NCBI GenBank assembly: GCA_008828725.1
Contig: MEHQ01003153.1
Coordinates: forward strand, 336,146-400,145
Origin: Saccharina japonica
Lineage: Eukaryota > Sar > Phaeophyceae > Laminariales > Laminariaceae
DNA length: 64,000 nt
Direction of reading: 5' to 3'
In this document: positions 46,081 through 58,050 of the stretch, piece by piece
Position numbering within the stretch: position 1 is the first letter of the stretch
How the letters are laid out: every line of letters begins with the position of its first letter
Made by a program: the position numbers and the translations under genes
Notes under the pieces: generated by a model
Told to the model about the DNA's origin: nothing
Database searches by the model: none
The model's input: the letters and a program-made list of their open reading frames with translations, nothing else

Positions 46081-46579
46081 AGAACCTGGTATCACTATAA
46101 GGGTACCCCATACACCCCCTATACGGTACCAGTATGATATCTTAGTAGAACTTACGTGGTACGTAGTCATGTTTTGTTTGGCCGGAATGTGATGCATACA
46201 TCGTATCGTATCATATCGTTATACATAGGGGCTTCCAGCAATATAGGCCTATAGAGTGATATGATATTAGGTATATGATCTATAAGAGCCCTATGAAGTG
46301 ATAGATACGAAGTATGCCTATATAAGGTGATATAAATTGACATATCGGCCTGTATAGGATAATTGAAGATAATATATCGACACACATCGGGTGAAACACG
46401 TGATATAAGCCACCCGATATGTGCTACGTAAAAATATAGCGATTTGCAGTCTTGACTATACTACTCTTTATCTTGGACCTTTCGGATATTTGTTCATGGT
46501 GGAAACACCATAATGTACGAGTACGACGCGGGACGAATGCACAAGGGGACGCACCAGGGGTCCGTGTCTGATAGATAGC

Positions 46580-46853
46580 GCCTCGCGCGGTTTTGACCCG
46601 CGCCGAATCGCACGCACGCGCCTTTTCGGCAGCGGCTACAAGCGGGCCACACCAGCGCAGTCGCCTCCGACATCGGCCAGCGCTACCGGTGAGTCACAGC
46701 CGTCTTCCACCACGGCCAGTGCTGCCAGTGACCCACCAGAAAACCAGGGCCGGCAAGACCCCATCAGCCTCACGGGCGATGGGTCGAGCAGTGAGTCCGC
46801 CTGCAATCTCGTGGGGGTGTTGACACCGTGGGTAGCAACAGAGCCCTGTGGCA
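46580..46853 (+). other. GC-rich stretch with Ser/Pro-rich open frame
   Basis: The composition is GC-rich, and one plus-strand frame reads TPAQSPPTSASATGESQPSS and continues Ser/Ala/Pro-rich into the adjacent inverted-repeat element. No start codon, domain or splice pattern is convincing. Confidence 0.3.
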
Positions 46854-47570
46854 GCCTACGAGCTGGTCCGGCCGAGAGGATTATGGTGTATTGGCCAGCT
46901 TTTTCCCAACGCAATTTTTCGAGTTTCGACCTGAAAATTTGTATGGAGCTCCCTTAGAGTACAACTGAACGATTCAAAGAGGGTCAAGTTTTTTGTTTTT
47001 CGATGGCGGAATTTTATGGTCGTTTGAACAAACTTCCGAATCACGTTTTCGCCAATAAGTGAGGAAAAAAAACAAAAATCAACCCTGACCCTCTTTGAAG
47101 CCGTAGACGACAGCAATGCAAATCACGTGTTGAAACAAAAATGGAAAAAATCGATAATTTGGGTTGGGAAATCCAGATTTCGTGTCAAACGTCATAATAT
47201 CTTAAGTTTGTATTGTAAACACTAGAAACGTCATATCTCCTGATATACAACGAATTAGGGGATGGTGAGGATATCAATCGTCTTGTCATGCCTCGAAGCA
47301 TCTTCACACCAAGAATCAGTCTCATCCGCTGTTCGTCTGTTTCGAACTTTCGTACCGAATTTAGTATCGAGACACCCCCGTAAGTGTCGGGATTTACTCG
47401 ACATGATGTTTCTCGACGAAAACAACTCGGATTCGGAAAATTCTAACGTCTGCATATGCGCTGCAGGCCTGGGAACACTGCTGTGAAATTTGAAGTCCTA
47501 GTGTTTCCAAACGATTGCGAAAATGCCGATAGAACGATACTCGTTTTTACGGCTGGACCAGCTCGTAGCC
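46854..47570. mobile_element. 717-bp element with 20-bp terminal inverted repeats
   Basis: The left end GCCTACGAGCTGGTCCGGCC pairs with the right end GGCTGGACCAGCTCGTAGCC (18 of 20 matching when inverted). A second inverted pair is internal: TTCAAAGAGGGTCAAG near 46974 and CCTGACCCTCTTTGAAG near 47085. The interior has no transposase. This is a different family from A-D. Confidence 0.65.
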
Positions 47571-47594
47571 CAAGGAGCCGGGCGTTCTATTGGG

Positions 47595-47827
47595 GACGTG
47601 TGCTACGATAGAGGTAGGTATACCTTATTTTGGCTGAAACGGTTTCTGAATGATCGGGCTCCTTAACCCAAATTCGTCCGACTCTCATCCTTGTGTCGCA
47701 GTATCTGTCGTTGTATACTTAGGCCATGGGAGTTTCGTCGGGTATACAGCACTTTTCTTTCCCTCAACCGAAACGTTTGCACCCTCAGAAAAAAAACATG
47801 GTGTGCATTTCTATCGTAGCAGGCGTC
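47595..47827 (+). mobile_element. MITE family A, full copy with TGGG target duplication
   Basis: It runs from GACGTGTGCTACGATAGAGG to TTCTATCGTAGCAGGCGTC, with ATGATCGGGCTCCTTAACCC and CTTAGGCCATGGGAGTTTC inside. TGGG flanks it at 47591-47594 and 47828-47831, a perfect 4-bp target duplication. Length 233 bp. Confidence 0.85.
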
Positions 47828-48376
47828 TGGGGTTTCTTTCGGCAGGCGGTTTTAAGGCGGCAAGAAATAGTAGTTGGGCCTGGTATGGAACAGGGTTGGG
47901 AGCGGGTCGTCTCCGCCAACCTCGTGCACAACCACCAGAACCAACAGCATTCCAAAAATTCCTGTGGCGCGGTGTTACGTATACATCATAAGTGGTTGAG
48001 GTTAGCACAAAAAATCACATTATATTAGCTGTATGATATCGCACATGATGTATACGAGGTAGGGTATATCACAGGATATAAAGGGTATACCTGGTTTGAC
48101 ATGATACACAGGGTGTATCACGTGCTATATATATGTATGATACATCACATTGTATATCACATACCTTGCATATTCCACATGTTGTAGGGATATATCGAAA
48201 AATGCCGGGGTATACGTATGGGACACGACTAAAATATATCAACTAATATTACTTATGTACGTAGCCGTGTCTTTTTTGGGGGTATATAGAGATATCGTAT
48301 ACCCCCCCCCCATTTTTAAGGTATAACAGGCTCTCTTGCGCAGTGTCTGGGTCTAGTGAGTTTGGTTTGATTGGCG

Positions 48377-48735
48377 GACCGTTCCTGATGCTTTGCCTTG
48401 GGGTCTTTCCTCAGCGTTTGGGGCAAGAGGGCTTGGTCGGATGTTTGCCGACCGTTCTTGAGACTTTGGATTGTGGACTGTTCCTCAGGATTGAGGTTGG
48501 AACCGTCGGTCGGGTTCGAGAACCGTTCCTGACATTTGGCATAGGTGACCGCTCTTTGTGTTGTGGAGCTAGATGGCTCGGTCGGGGATCGGAAAGTTCG
48601 TGGAAAATATTCCTTGGGACCGTTCCGCTGACGTGGGGTAGAAAGCCGTGTATTGTTACAGTATATGTATACTTCGTATATACACGCTTGGATTGTCTAG
48701 AGCAGTCGATCGGGATTCAAGACCGTTCCTGATAA
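48377..48735 (+). repeat. 71-73-bp minisatellite, about five units
   Basis: GACCGTTCCTGA-type starts occur at 48377, 48450, 48521, about 48588 (degenerate), 48617 and 48719. In the clear units a second half, GGGTCTTTCCTCAGCG or GGACTGTTCCTCAGGA, sits about 35 bases in, so each unit is itself a doubled motif. Confidence 0.7.
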
Positions 48736-48806
48736 AGTTTCTGTGGACTCAAGCTAGGAGAAAGTGCATTGTTTCCAGTTCACTGCTCCTCGAGTTGTGC
48801 TGCACG

Positions 48807-49161
48807 TTTTTTTTTTTTTTTTTTTTTCTCCATCCCATTTATTATCTTCGCCCTTCCTTTCTCTCTCCTTCCTAGTCGTAACTCAGATCCGGGGGCACAA
48901 AGTAGGCTCCTCTCCCTCCTCCCCCACTACGGTTCTTGCCTTGCATTTTTATCGCGAGAAGACTTCAGCTTTTTCTTCCCTCGTCGACTTGCATCGAATT
49001 GTGCCTACCCACGCTACTATTAATAGGCGCTCTCAGCAGTTGATTCCGTTTTTTATTTATTTTTGCAAATAAACTCAAAAGTCCGACCCACGTGAGATTC
49101 GAACTCCAGACATCAACCGTCAGAAGCGTTCGAGGTTACCTCTAGACCATCGGGGCGACCG
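48807..49161 (-). mobile_element. tRNA-derived SINE, copy 3
   Basis: On the minus strand it starts GGTCGCCCCGATGGTCTAGA (A box TGGTCTAGAGG), has B box GAGTTCGAATCTC, the shared body with AACCGTAGTGGGGGAGGA, and ends in a run of 21 A (plus-strand T run 48807-48827). It is very close to copy 2 along its length. Confidence 0.82.
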
Positions 49162-49164
49162 ACT

Positions 49165-50460
49165 TATAATGTAATGATATTGTGGGACAAAAATGTCGTA
49201 AATATATATATATTGGCACTTGTACGTGGTTTTAAGAGTAGCAGGCAGAGGACCATCGAAGAGCAGGGAGTAAGCACGGCCAGTGAGGGGGGAGTGCTCG
49301 TTGCCAAGCTGGAAGCAGGTACAACAGGGAGTTTAAGGTTGGGCATTGGTTCCCCTTTTTTGGTTCCCTTCGTTTTGGTCTCATTTCTGAAAATGTTTAT
49401 GAATTATCAGCGTTGAAGCTCATCACACTGCAAACTTCCGGACAGCAAACAAACGGGCTTCCCTAGTTTTGCTCATGATCAACATGGTATGCCCGTACTC
49501 TGCTACTACTGCTGTTCATGAAGTCAGCATCGCCCGCCACATGTCCACCCCTCCAAACTGCCACGACCACATACGCGACGATTATAGTACGAAGACACAC
49601 TTCACTTTTGTTGCCAGTCGCTTCCTACCGTGAGGGCAGAGGCAACTGCTGTACAGGTACTGCAGTACCGGGCCGCTCATAAGAAAGGAACACACAAAAA
49701 CGCGAGCCTGAAAAAATGAAACAATTAGGAAAGCTCTCAGCCACGTCAGTTGTGCATAAGCTTTGAAAAAGTGACCCCTTCCTGTGGCTGGCCTAGGGCC
49801 AAGCTAGACTGTATTGTACAGTAATAGGGAAACATTCTTCTCGGGGACCATAATAACAAAGCGCAGCATAAGAAAGTATGCCTTCGCGCGCGCCAATAAT
49901 AAGAAACTCAGCCTGAGCCCGAGTTCAGGTTTCTTGTGAGAAGGCCGGTACTGCTGTATCGTTTTATTTGGCCCCTTGGGCCGTGGTATTCCACTTCCGG
50001 GGGTAAGGGTTTGTCCCTGGCCGGCCTCATCGCCAAAGGCAACACCACACACACACGTGAGCAAAGCCTGACACCTAATCTGATGGAGCGAGATGTCTCT
50101 TTAACATGTTTCACCTTCAAATACAGATCGGGCTCAAAGATAATGCTCGGTATAATAATACGTATCTTCTCGATCGAAGCGGCCCCGCCAGTAAACAGCG
50201 TATTTGGGCTTAAACGCGCAGCCCCCATAGGGTACGCAGCAGGGCTCGCCGGGCTATATTGTGATGGCGCGTCGTACGTTCCTTACCTTTCGCCGTCCTC
50301 GGGTTGCGTGCTCTCGTGCAGAAAGTCGCCGGCTCCGTTGTAAGATTGCTGCCCTCTGCTCGATAATTAATTGCTGTGCGTTTTGACGTTGATTTTTGTT
50401 GTTGGGTGGCTGTTGTGAAGGACAATCCGTGCCTAGTTTTGTGCGCGGCGGCCATTTCCT
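49165..50460. other. No gene recognised
   Basis: The longest frame (plus, about 49936-50343) shows no recognisable domain or repeat homology. Composition is unremarkable. Confidence 0.35.
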
Positions 50461-50462
50461 GT

Positions 50463-50640
50463 AGAACTCCAGAAAACTGTGGGCGGAGGTGCATGCTTTC
50501 TACAGTATATATTGTAGAAGGCCTGTACTGTAGGACGGCCGCCGTCTGGTTTGGAACTCCAGCAAACTGCGGACGGAGTAACCTTGTTCTAGAAAAAACG
50601 AAACGTCTGGTTTTGAACTCCAGCAAACTGTGGACCGCGT
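50463..50640 (+). repeat. Three GAACTCCAGCAAACTGYGGAC units
   Basis: GAACTCCAGAAAACTGTGGG near 50465, GAACTCCAGCAAACTGCGGA near 50552 and GAACTCCAGCAAACTGTGGA near 50616 recur at about 64-87-bp intervals. The last two are each preceded by GTCTGGTTT. The minus-strand open frame across them is driven by the repeat. Confidence 0.65.
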
Positions 50641-50780
50641 GACCGGGTTCTCCTGTAGGAAAGCATGTTTTTCTAGTCAATTAGGTACTACTGTACTGTA
50701 GTAGCTGGCCTACAAACTAAGCTACCTCGAGCACACCAACTACGCTGTCTAGCACACATCGGCGAAATGGGCTGCAATGA

Positions 50781-50892
50781 CTATTACGGGAGGACCATAG
50801 TAGATAGGAACAAAGTGTTTTAGCAAAAATAGTCAAGTATATAGGTTTTTGTGTGCACCGTAGGTCCTATTTACTATGGCCCACCGTAAAAG
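50781..50892 (+). mobile_element. MITE family D, copy 1
   Basis: The ends CTATTACGGGAGGACCATAG and CTATGGCCCACCGTAAAAG are inverted repeats. The interior GTGTGCACCGTAGGTCC and AAATAGTCAAGTATATAGG matches the second copy in reverse. Length 112 bp. Confidence 0.72.
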
Positions 50893-51141
50893 TGTCGCAG
50901 ACGTGTTGCTGCTGGATGTACGCCGACATACGAATAGTACAGCAGTAGTATTGTTGACGTTCCGTCGGAAATATCGCATCCAATCGATGTACTCGTTGAG
51001 GCCGCTGACCTCGTTACGGCTTCCTTGCTCGGTGAATCGGGACAACACGGTGCGGGCGATGGGGTTGTTATCTGCGGAAGAACGTGGTTTGCTGCTTGCA
51101 CGCACACACGACAAACGACAAATCAACCGCGACTTTGTACA

Positions 51142-51411
51142 GACTGGTGCTACGGTAGGGGGGTCATGTATAGGTGTTTGTTTTTTCACCTGCACAGAGC
51201 CACTCGGCCGAGTGACTGCTTTACTGCGTTGTACTCACAACTTTGTTTTGTTTTTCTGTTGTTCTATATGCACCGCCATTGGAGGTTTTGTTACGTAACG
51301 CCAACAAAATATGTTTAGGTCCAATTTTCAGTTAGATTCGGAGCCACTCGTCCGAGTGGCCAAAACCCGGTAGTGAAAATGTAGGTACCCCCGCCTAGCG
51401 TAACGCCAGTC
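51142..51411 (+). mobile_element. MITE family C, full copy with TACA target duplication
   Basis: It starts GACTGGTGCTACGGTAGGGG and ends TACCCCCGCCTAGCGTAACGCCAGTC, inverted. It contains two self-complementary boxes, CCACTCGGCCGAGTG and CCACTCGTCCGAGTGG. TACA flanks both sides (51138-51141 and 51412-51415). Length 270 bp. Confidence 0.8.
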
Positions 51412-52079
51412 TACAGTATTCAGAAATATGCTCTATGTGGCCTAGCCCCCCGCCTAACGTGTACGACTACGTATGCGTAATGTCTGCAGTTGTTTGTACG
51501 CGCCCGAACGGTGGTAGGTGTTTGGCCATGTGTGTGCTTTGGAATGGTTAAGTCTTTCCCCAGCCGACTATTCCGCCATCGTTGAGAGCGACCTGGAAAG
51601 GCGTGCATCGCTTGGTGGTGTTGCGTGGACGCCAGCCTGTACGTTATCGTCCGATGTTGTGCTTCGTGATGCATTTGATCCCCCGTTCTATCCTTTGTCG
51701 GAACAAGGTGGTACGTAGGCATGTAGAATGGCTTCCATATATATACTCAGGCTCCATATAAGGGGACAAGAAGAGGGAACCCCGAAGTGCGTTGCGGGGA
51801 TAATGTGCTCCGTGTGTCTGTTGAGGCTGGTGGAAAGTAGACAAAGAAAGGGCGTACCTTCGGCACCGTACGGGTAAAATATCCCCCCCGCATATTTCCA
51901 CCCTACACGAATAGGAACAAGGGGGCGGATCCGGTAACGCAGAGGCCCACCAATAAGAAATAACCTGACACGAACCAATTGCTAATTGTTTGGGTGACTT
52001 TAAGAAATTCATAACAATAAATATATCTCAGTGGCGAGTTCTACTAACAAATTAATGCCTTCATAGCACCCTACGCGCA

Positions 52080-52800
52080 TGCTTGTTCACGGCTGATATC
52101 ACAATACATACGGTTCCACGTCATGCTCAGATTTTATTAGGTGTTCTTTTTTTACGGGCTCACATTACGACGTACCTGTATCGTGCGGATAGAGATTCTT
52201 CCACAAAACATATTGGGTCACCTCTAAGAAAACTTCTGAATCGTACGGCTGTTACCTGCGGAAATGTGTTCGAGAGGGCAGGTGCAACAGTGGGATAACT
52301 ATCTCCAGGCTACGCTTCCGTGAACTTCGTAGTGCAGCGCGGAGGTAATTGATGTATGTACTACAGCTGTAGGTTCTAGGAGAGCCAGCCGATTATTCTT
52401 GCATATTCACGTTTTCGTTCGTGGGTTCGGCGCACTTCTTGGAATCTTCCCAAATGCATCTGATAACACAGTTAATTATTATCCAAGGTTGGAAAAAAGT
52501 AGGTTTAACATTGCATTGTTGTTATGGGATGGCTGGTCTGGGAGGAGCGGGAAGGCAACCAATGGTTGAGCATAGAGGGCAACTTACTGTGTATGAGGTT
52601 GGAAGGGGTGTCTTCATATCGGGAAAGCGCTGGCGGCATGTCACAAGAGAGGCGCGGCGAAGCCCCCCCCTCCTGGCCAGTCTCAGCTTCCTCGCGGGAG
52701 CACCAGATTTAATCCTCCAGAGCTAGTATCGTCATACATCGCACCTGCGCGCGAACAAGTGAGTGTTAAAACGGGAGACTTGTCGTATCCCCTTTCGAAC
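52080..52800 (+). repeat. Diverged dispersed repeat, copy 2
   Basis: This is the counterpart of 36120-36840. TTACCTGCGGAAATGTG, ACAGTGGGATAACTATC, GAGAGCCAGCCGATTATTC, GTTGGAAGGGGTGTC, ATCGGGAAA and GCGCGCGAACAAGTGAGTGT occur in the same order. No coding frame is shared. Confidence 0.5.
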
Positions 52801-52883
52801 TGCAGTTATACTACTAGTAAGTGTTGGCGTTGAACTAGTTGAAACTAGAGCTAACACTGTTGTGCATCAGTAAAGGAGAGGAC

Positions 52884-53151
52884 ACCATGCTACAGAGAGA
52901 GGTGAACCCAGGTCTTTGTTCTTAGGGTGTGACAATCACTTCACTATAGTATAGGAGTTCATAAATATGAAAAGTGCCACATGATGAACAATCTCACAAG
53001 GCATACTCCTGTAGGTGTGCCAAACGAACAAATCATGTACGTAGCAAAACAAAATGGCATTCTGATGATTTAGGGTTAACGAGCCCCGTCGCTCTGAAAA
53101 CAGTTAAGCCCAAGAGCCTGGTACACTCCTACCGTCGTACAACGTGTCGGG
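52884..53151 (-). mobile_element. MITE family A, degenerate copy
   Basis: It has CACCATGCTACAGAGAGAGG at the left, TTTAGGGTTAACGAGCCCCGTC in the middle and GGTACACTCCTACCGTCGTAC at the right, in reversed family order. Confidence 0.55.
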
Positions 53152-53300
53152 GCTACTTTCGCCCACCTGAGAGATGGCCTTGGGTATGTATGTAACTTGG
53201 GTTACCGATGTTTGTACCCAGGCATTCATTAGAGAAAACCACGACCACAACAAAACCGCATACATATGCATTTACGCCATGCTTGCAATGGCGCATACAT

Positions 53301-53495
53301 GACGCGTGCTACAATAGAGGTAGCACTTTTCGGACGAAACGGTTTCTGAATGGTATAATAGCTCCTTAACCCAAAATCGTCTGACTTTCTGTCTTATGTT
53401 GCCATATTTCTCGTTGTATACTTGTGCCATGGGGTTGTTCCTCGGGCTACACTTCCTCCCCCTCCCCTCCGAAATCGGTTTTTGGGTGAGGTTTG
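53301..53495 (+). mobile_element. MITE family A, truncated at the right by an opposite copy
   Basis: It starts GACGCGTGCTACAATAGAGG and follows the family through CTCCTTAACCCAAAATCGTC, TTGTGCCATGGGGTTGTTC and TTTTTGGGTGAGGT. It is interrupted at 53496 by the terminus of an inverted copy. Confidence 0.7.
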
Positions 53496-53600
53496 GACGC
53501 ATGCTACGATAGAGGTGTACAATCGTTTTTCTGAGGCTGCTCACCACCTGAAAGTGATCTTGGAGTAAACCGAAAGAGCTACCCGATGAAGTAAGTATAA
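53496..53600 (-). mobile_element. MITE family A, inverted partial copy
   Basis: It begins GACGCATGCTACGATAGAGG, followed by TGTACAATCGTTTTTCTGAG and GCTGCTCACCACCTGAAAG, the reversed right half of family A. Together with 53301-53495 it makes a composite head-on pair. Confidence 0.65.
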
Positions 53601-54102
53601 AAGGAAAAATATTGCAACACGAGTCACAAAATCCAAACCTCTCGTACATGCTGTGTACGTACCGACCACGCATCTTGAACCGGGGTGTTCAGGTTCGTGA
53701 AATGTTGTTTTTCGTTTCTCCACAAAGCAAACCATTTTCTAATAAAATGAGTGCGAAATATATGTACTGTACGTAGTACAAACGCGTCCTACGTGCTACG
53801 TATGTATGTATGGACCGTAGCGGGTTGAGAATTCTTCATGATGAATCTGCCTCGCTTGAGGAGCGTTATTCCTCTCGCAAAAAAACTGGTTTCGAGATAA
53901 CAGGAAAACCATCCCTGTCTAAATTCCGGAGTTTACCTCGTACATGCTGTAGATACCATGTCGCTTTTAGGTCAAACATTTATATATTCACACTATCTGT
54001 ATCTCAAGTCATTAACAAGTTAATTTCATCCACCCCTACCTTTTCTAGATGTTTTTTTATCTCCTCTCAGAATACAACTTGAAATAAATCGTTTCAGACT
54101 AC

Positions 54103-54213
54103 CTATTACGGGGGACCCTAGTAAATAGGACCTGCGGTACACACTAAAAACTATACATTTAACGATTTTTACTAACAAAATATGGTCCTATTTACTATGG
54201 TCCTCCGTAATAG
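54103..54213 (-). mobile_element. MITE family D, copy 2
   Basis: The ends CTATTACGGGGGACCCTAGT and ACTATGGTCCTCCGTAATAG are inverted with two mismatches. Flanking TAC on both sides may be a 3-bp target duplication. The interior is the reverse complement of copy 1. Confidence 0.78.
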
Positions 54214-57200
54214 TACAAAGCACCGACCACAGCAGATAACAGCAAGCAGTGCTTTTACCTGGGTTGTTTTGTTTTGTTTTGTTTCATCATTAGACCAGTA
54301 ATTTATGCATACCCTGGTATATATCTATCACGGACGAACGTTTGCACCAACTGCTGTATTATTCCAACCATGTTAGGTAGTTTCTCCGTCGGTAAATCTC
54401 CGTCGGTCAGAAATGTTTTGCCTGACAATGAGCTACCCCCAACTCATAGCACGCCTCTTTCACATACTTCAAAAACACTACCTGGTACACACCAGAGAAT
54501 ACCCAGCCCGTCACACGTTCGTGCATGCCGGCTTTTCGAGACGCATACCTTTTTCGGAGTTCGCTGTTCTCAACAACTACATAGAGCACCTGAGGACGAG
54601 CCGAAGAAACTCAAACCATAGCTAACAAGAGTGCTGTGAGACCAAGCCTTAGGGATATTCTCGTCTCGTTCTACCCGTTCCCTCACAGTTTCGTTGCTGG
54701 GTTTCCACTGCACGCACCACACCACCAGGCATCCGTGTCAGCTGCGCGTACAAACGGTTGTCGGTGCGATTCGAAATAACTCCAACAACTTGGCGCTGAT
54801 CAACCGGGAACATTCTCGTTCAACGAACAGGGCTTCAATTATAAGCCAGGTGAGAGCGCGACGGCTCTTAGCATTGTTCTCGTACAGGAAACGCCAAGAA
54901 AGTATTTAATGGGCAGGGCAGGATACTACGTTTGGTGTGCGCCTATGATAAAATAGTAGCTGTCTCTCGAGTGTTCTTTAAATTATGTGACCTCGTGATA
55001 CGCTTTAGCCCTTTTACTACTGAAAACATGATCCCACTCTAATTCCGAGTAAGCTTGTCCGCAAAAAGTGGTTGCAGTGCTTCAGGGGTTAACAGGGGAT
55101 TGCTTTATTGCGGTCAGCTGTGACAACTTGAAGTGTTTGATCGACATCGAGGGCATACTCGCATCTGACTTCAAGTTCACACAGTTTTGGTCCTCGACTT
55201 CCCTTCAGTTTCGGTGTGATGGATATAAATATATATCGAAACAGTTATCCAACGCTGTCACACTTCAACCTTCCCTTACAAGAAATCTGAAGCTCTACGC
55301 CGTTCGATACTCTAGAATATCGGCACCACGGTAGACTAAGGTGTGGTTTACTGCTGTACTTGCTTGTTGCCTCGATCCTTAGCTCGCACCGTGCCGCCGC
55401 CACGCGCGCGTTTTGCTGCCGCTTGGCCGAGCTTCGGTGGTAGATGGTATTAGCGTTCACAACCTGTAGTAGTCGGGTGAACGGAACATGAAAAACATTC
55501 TAAACTTTGCTACATGTTCTTCCGGTCCTGAGCACATAACAGCCGGAGATCATTTATATCACCGATACGTACACAGCACAAAATTTTGATGATGTTGTTG
55601 TGTGCGGCATTAGTTTCAACACCGATCATTCATAAACATTCTCTCAGAACAAAGAAGAAACAGGTCAATTTATTGTACTGTTCCTAGTGAAGTATCACGC
55701 ATGCGTTACCCGCGTTTTGGTGCGTGAGGCTCTACGTAGGATTGAGCCCGCGCTAGCTGTTCAAGAGCTGCGCCACGCCCCCCCCCCCCACCGCCATCGC
55801 GCACATACAAACCTCCGCAGTTGTTTTTTCACGTGTGTGTGCAACGACGTGGACAGCAACGTAGAATACGACGGATTGTCTGCAACCGCAGATAATTGTG
55901 CTTTACTCCGTCTACTTTCACATCTCCACCAGCGGGCAAACAGTACCTGGGGTGCGTTCCCCCATGATTATAGTACACAACTTGCAAATACCCCTCTCTC
56001 ACTCTCCGGAAATACAAGGTCCGTTCTTTTGGGTACAGTATTCGTAGCATCATAGTACCACCTAAAGTTTCAGTTCCAGACAAAGTGGTGGGCTCGAAAA
56101 ATAGAGGCAAAAAGAAGACGGAGACGGCGCACGAAATCCAGGCCGGTGGAATATGATGAGGATTTTCTTCCCGGCCTGCAGTAAGCTTCGCCGAGACTAT
56201 ACTACTAATACTGTATAGCACTATGACCCGAAATGTAAGAAAATTTTTCATTTGGTTTTAATGTGTAAAATGTACTTATATTGAGGGACACGATGATACA
56301 CTGCGGAGAGCAACGGGAACAGGAGAACATGAAACAGCAGTACAAACAGTAACAGACAGCCAACACGACAACATAATTCCGTGTGTATGGGATAACGCCT
56401 GCAGTATCCGTTGGGTACGGCATGTTAGGCGTCAAGCCTCGCTTAGCTGGTACACCCTTGCTACCATACCGCTACCAAACCGTATGGGATGCTGCGCAGA
56501 AGTTGTGAAACAACGAATACTACAGTAGTACCTGGCGGAATGCATCAGGTTAAATAGTGTGTACGGAGTTACGTTTGTTGATCGCTATGTCAACATCGTC
56601 TGGCCGAAATCAGAGGCTGCGAGGTATTCCTGTCTCTTGCCTACCAAATATAGTGGCGGCATCATATGTATATCTGTTACATTCAATCTTTGACAAACTT
56701 TGCTCTTGTCTATACTGTGATAAGAGCGGGCGTTGTTACGATCAGCTCAAAGATGAGTACAAACCATTCAATCCGTCGAACTCACAGCTGACGTATTTGT
56801 ATACTATTAATAGTTATATGAAATGTATACAAAGTAAGAAACCGGCAACTTGATGTTTATCCTCCGTGCTGACTACAACAACAGTCTACGTACTGAACTT
56901 TTTGTTCGTCTAGTTTTCAGCATCTACGTGTATAGAACGAACACGTCATCTACTATTACTGTTGCTACTATTACTACGGAAGGAAATACGATGGGCGCGA
57001 TACATGCGCGCGGCTTGGAAAGCGGCCAGCTTTGTGGTACTCCCAGCCTGCGGGTGTTTGCCAACAGGCAAATACGAACGCTTCACATCCCACGATGAAA
57101 GTTGAGGGGCGCAGCTCACGCTCTCGAGGAAAATGGCACATACCTACAGTACAGGTATAAAAACCTGGCACGAAGTATACACGTACCGCGTGCCTCCAAG

Positions 57201-57700
57201 GTGACAACTGCAGCAATGATAATTTCGCACATTCTCAAGCCAATAAAAGAAAACAGTAAATCTGAATAAAATCCTGTGAATATACTCAGGCTATTCTGTA
57301 GTATAATAGGTCTTATTTTAATAGGGTACCTCGCAAAGTGTGCTATCGCAAATACACTGATGGGTGTAGGGATATGCCATATTTCGCATACACTCATTTT
57401 GGATTAGTCCGGGCACACAAACAAATTAACCAAAGGGGGAAACCTCGGAGGCAATATGTCGGCCGACTTGGATACGGCACCGCGTGGGCCGCTCGCATGG
57501 CACAACTACGACTGCCTTTTGAGGTACAGGGTACAATCTAGAGGCACTACTGCAGGTTCGACAATCAATTTATAGTATCCCCGTGCTCAGTTTTTGTTAT
57601 TATCCACCATGAGGATAGTTATGTATTCCCAGAAGCAAATTGATGTGTGTACAGCTCGTAGTTGAACCGTTCCTCACTTCGCTTCTGGTGTCCATTGCCC
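54214..57700. other. No gene recognised
   Basis: Several open frames of 70-140 codons exist on both strands, but none shows a recognisable domain, conserved motif or splice pattern. No family A-D element is evident inside this stretch. Confidence 0.4.
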
Positions 57701-57710
57701 TGCACCCCCC

Positions 57711-58050
57711 GACGCATGCTTACGGTAGAGGTAGGTCCCAGTGACACTTTTTGGCTGAAACGTTTCTGAATGACGAGGCTCAACCCTTTTCGTACTGCAC
57801 TGTCTAGGACAGACTGTTTCAGTCTAATTCCAAGTGTTTTGTCCCCACATCGGGACTGGAGTCCTAAATGGCTTCACCCCGAATCACCGGGATGCCACTG
57901 TTGTATGGTTAGGCTATGGGAGTGTTCATCGAGTAGCTCATATGTTTTCCCTCCCGAATCAGTTTTTGGGTGGGCTATACCTCGTAGAGCTCCTCAAGTG
58001 ACCACACTCAGAAAAAAAAAAAAATGTTCACCTCTATCGTAGCCGGCGTC
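57711..58050 (+). mobile_element. MITE family A, enlarged copy
   Basis: It runs from GACGCATGCTTACGGTAGAGG to TTCACCTCTATCGTAGCCGGCGTC. The middle contains about 90 extra bases (near 57800-57890) compared with the 245-bp norm. Flanks CCCC and ACCC differ at one base. Confidence 0.72.

Noticed and set aside
49250..49320. GGVLVAKLEAGT in a plus-strand frame, reminiscent of the DFAAxKLDxxG part of the propeller repeat
   Set aside because: No AGxTxGxW part before it and no W-x-W-Q plus donor after it. It lies beyond the gene's stop codon.
50210..50680. A 156-codon minus-strand frame with internal repeats
   Set aside because: The repeated peptide comes from the GAACTCCAGCAAACTG tandem DNA repeat. 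No domain or splice context was seen.
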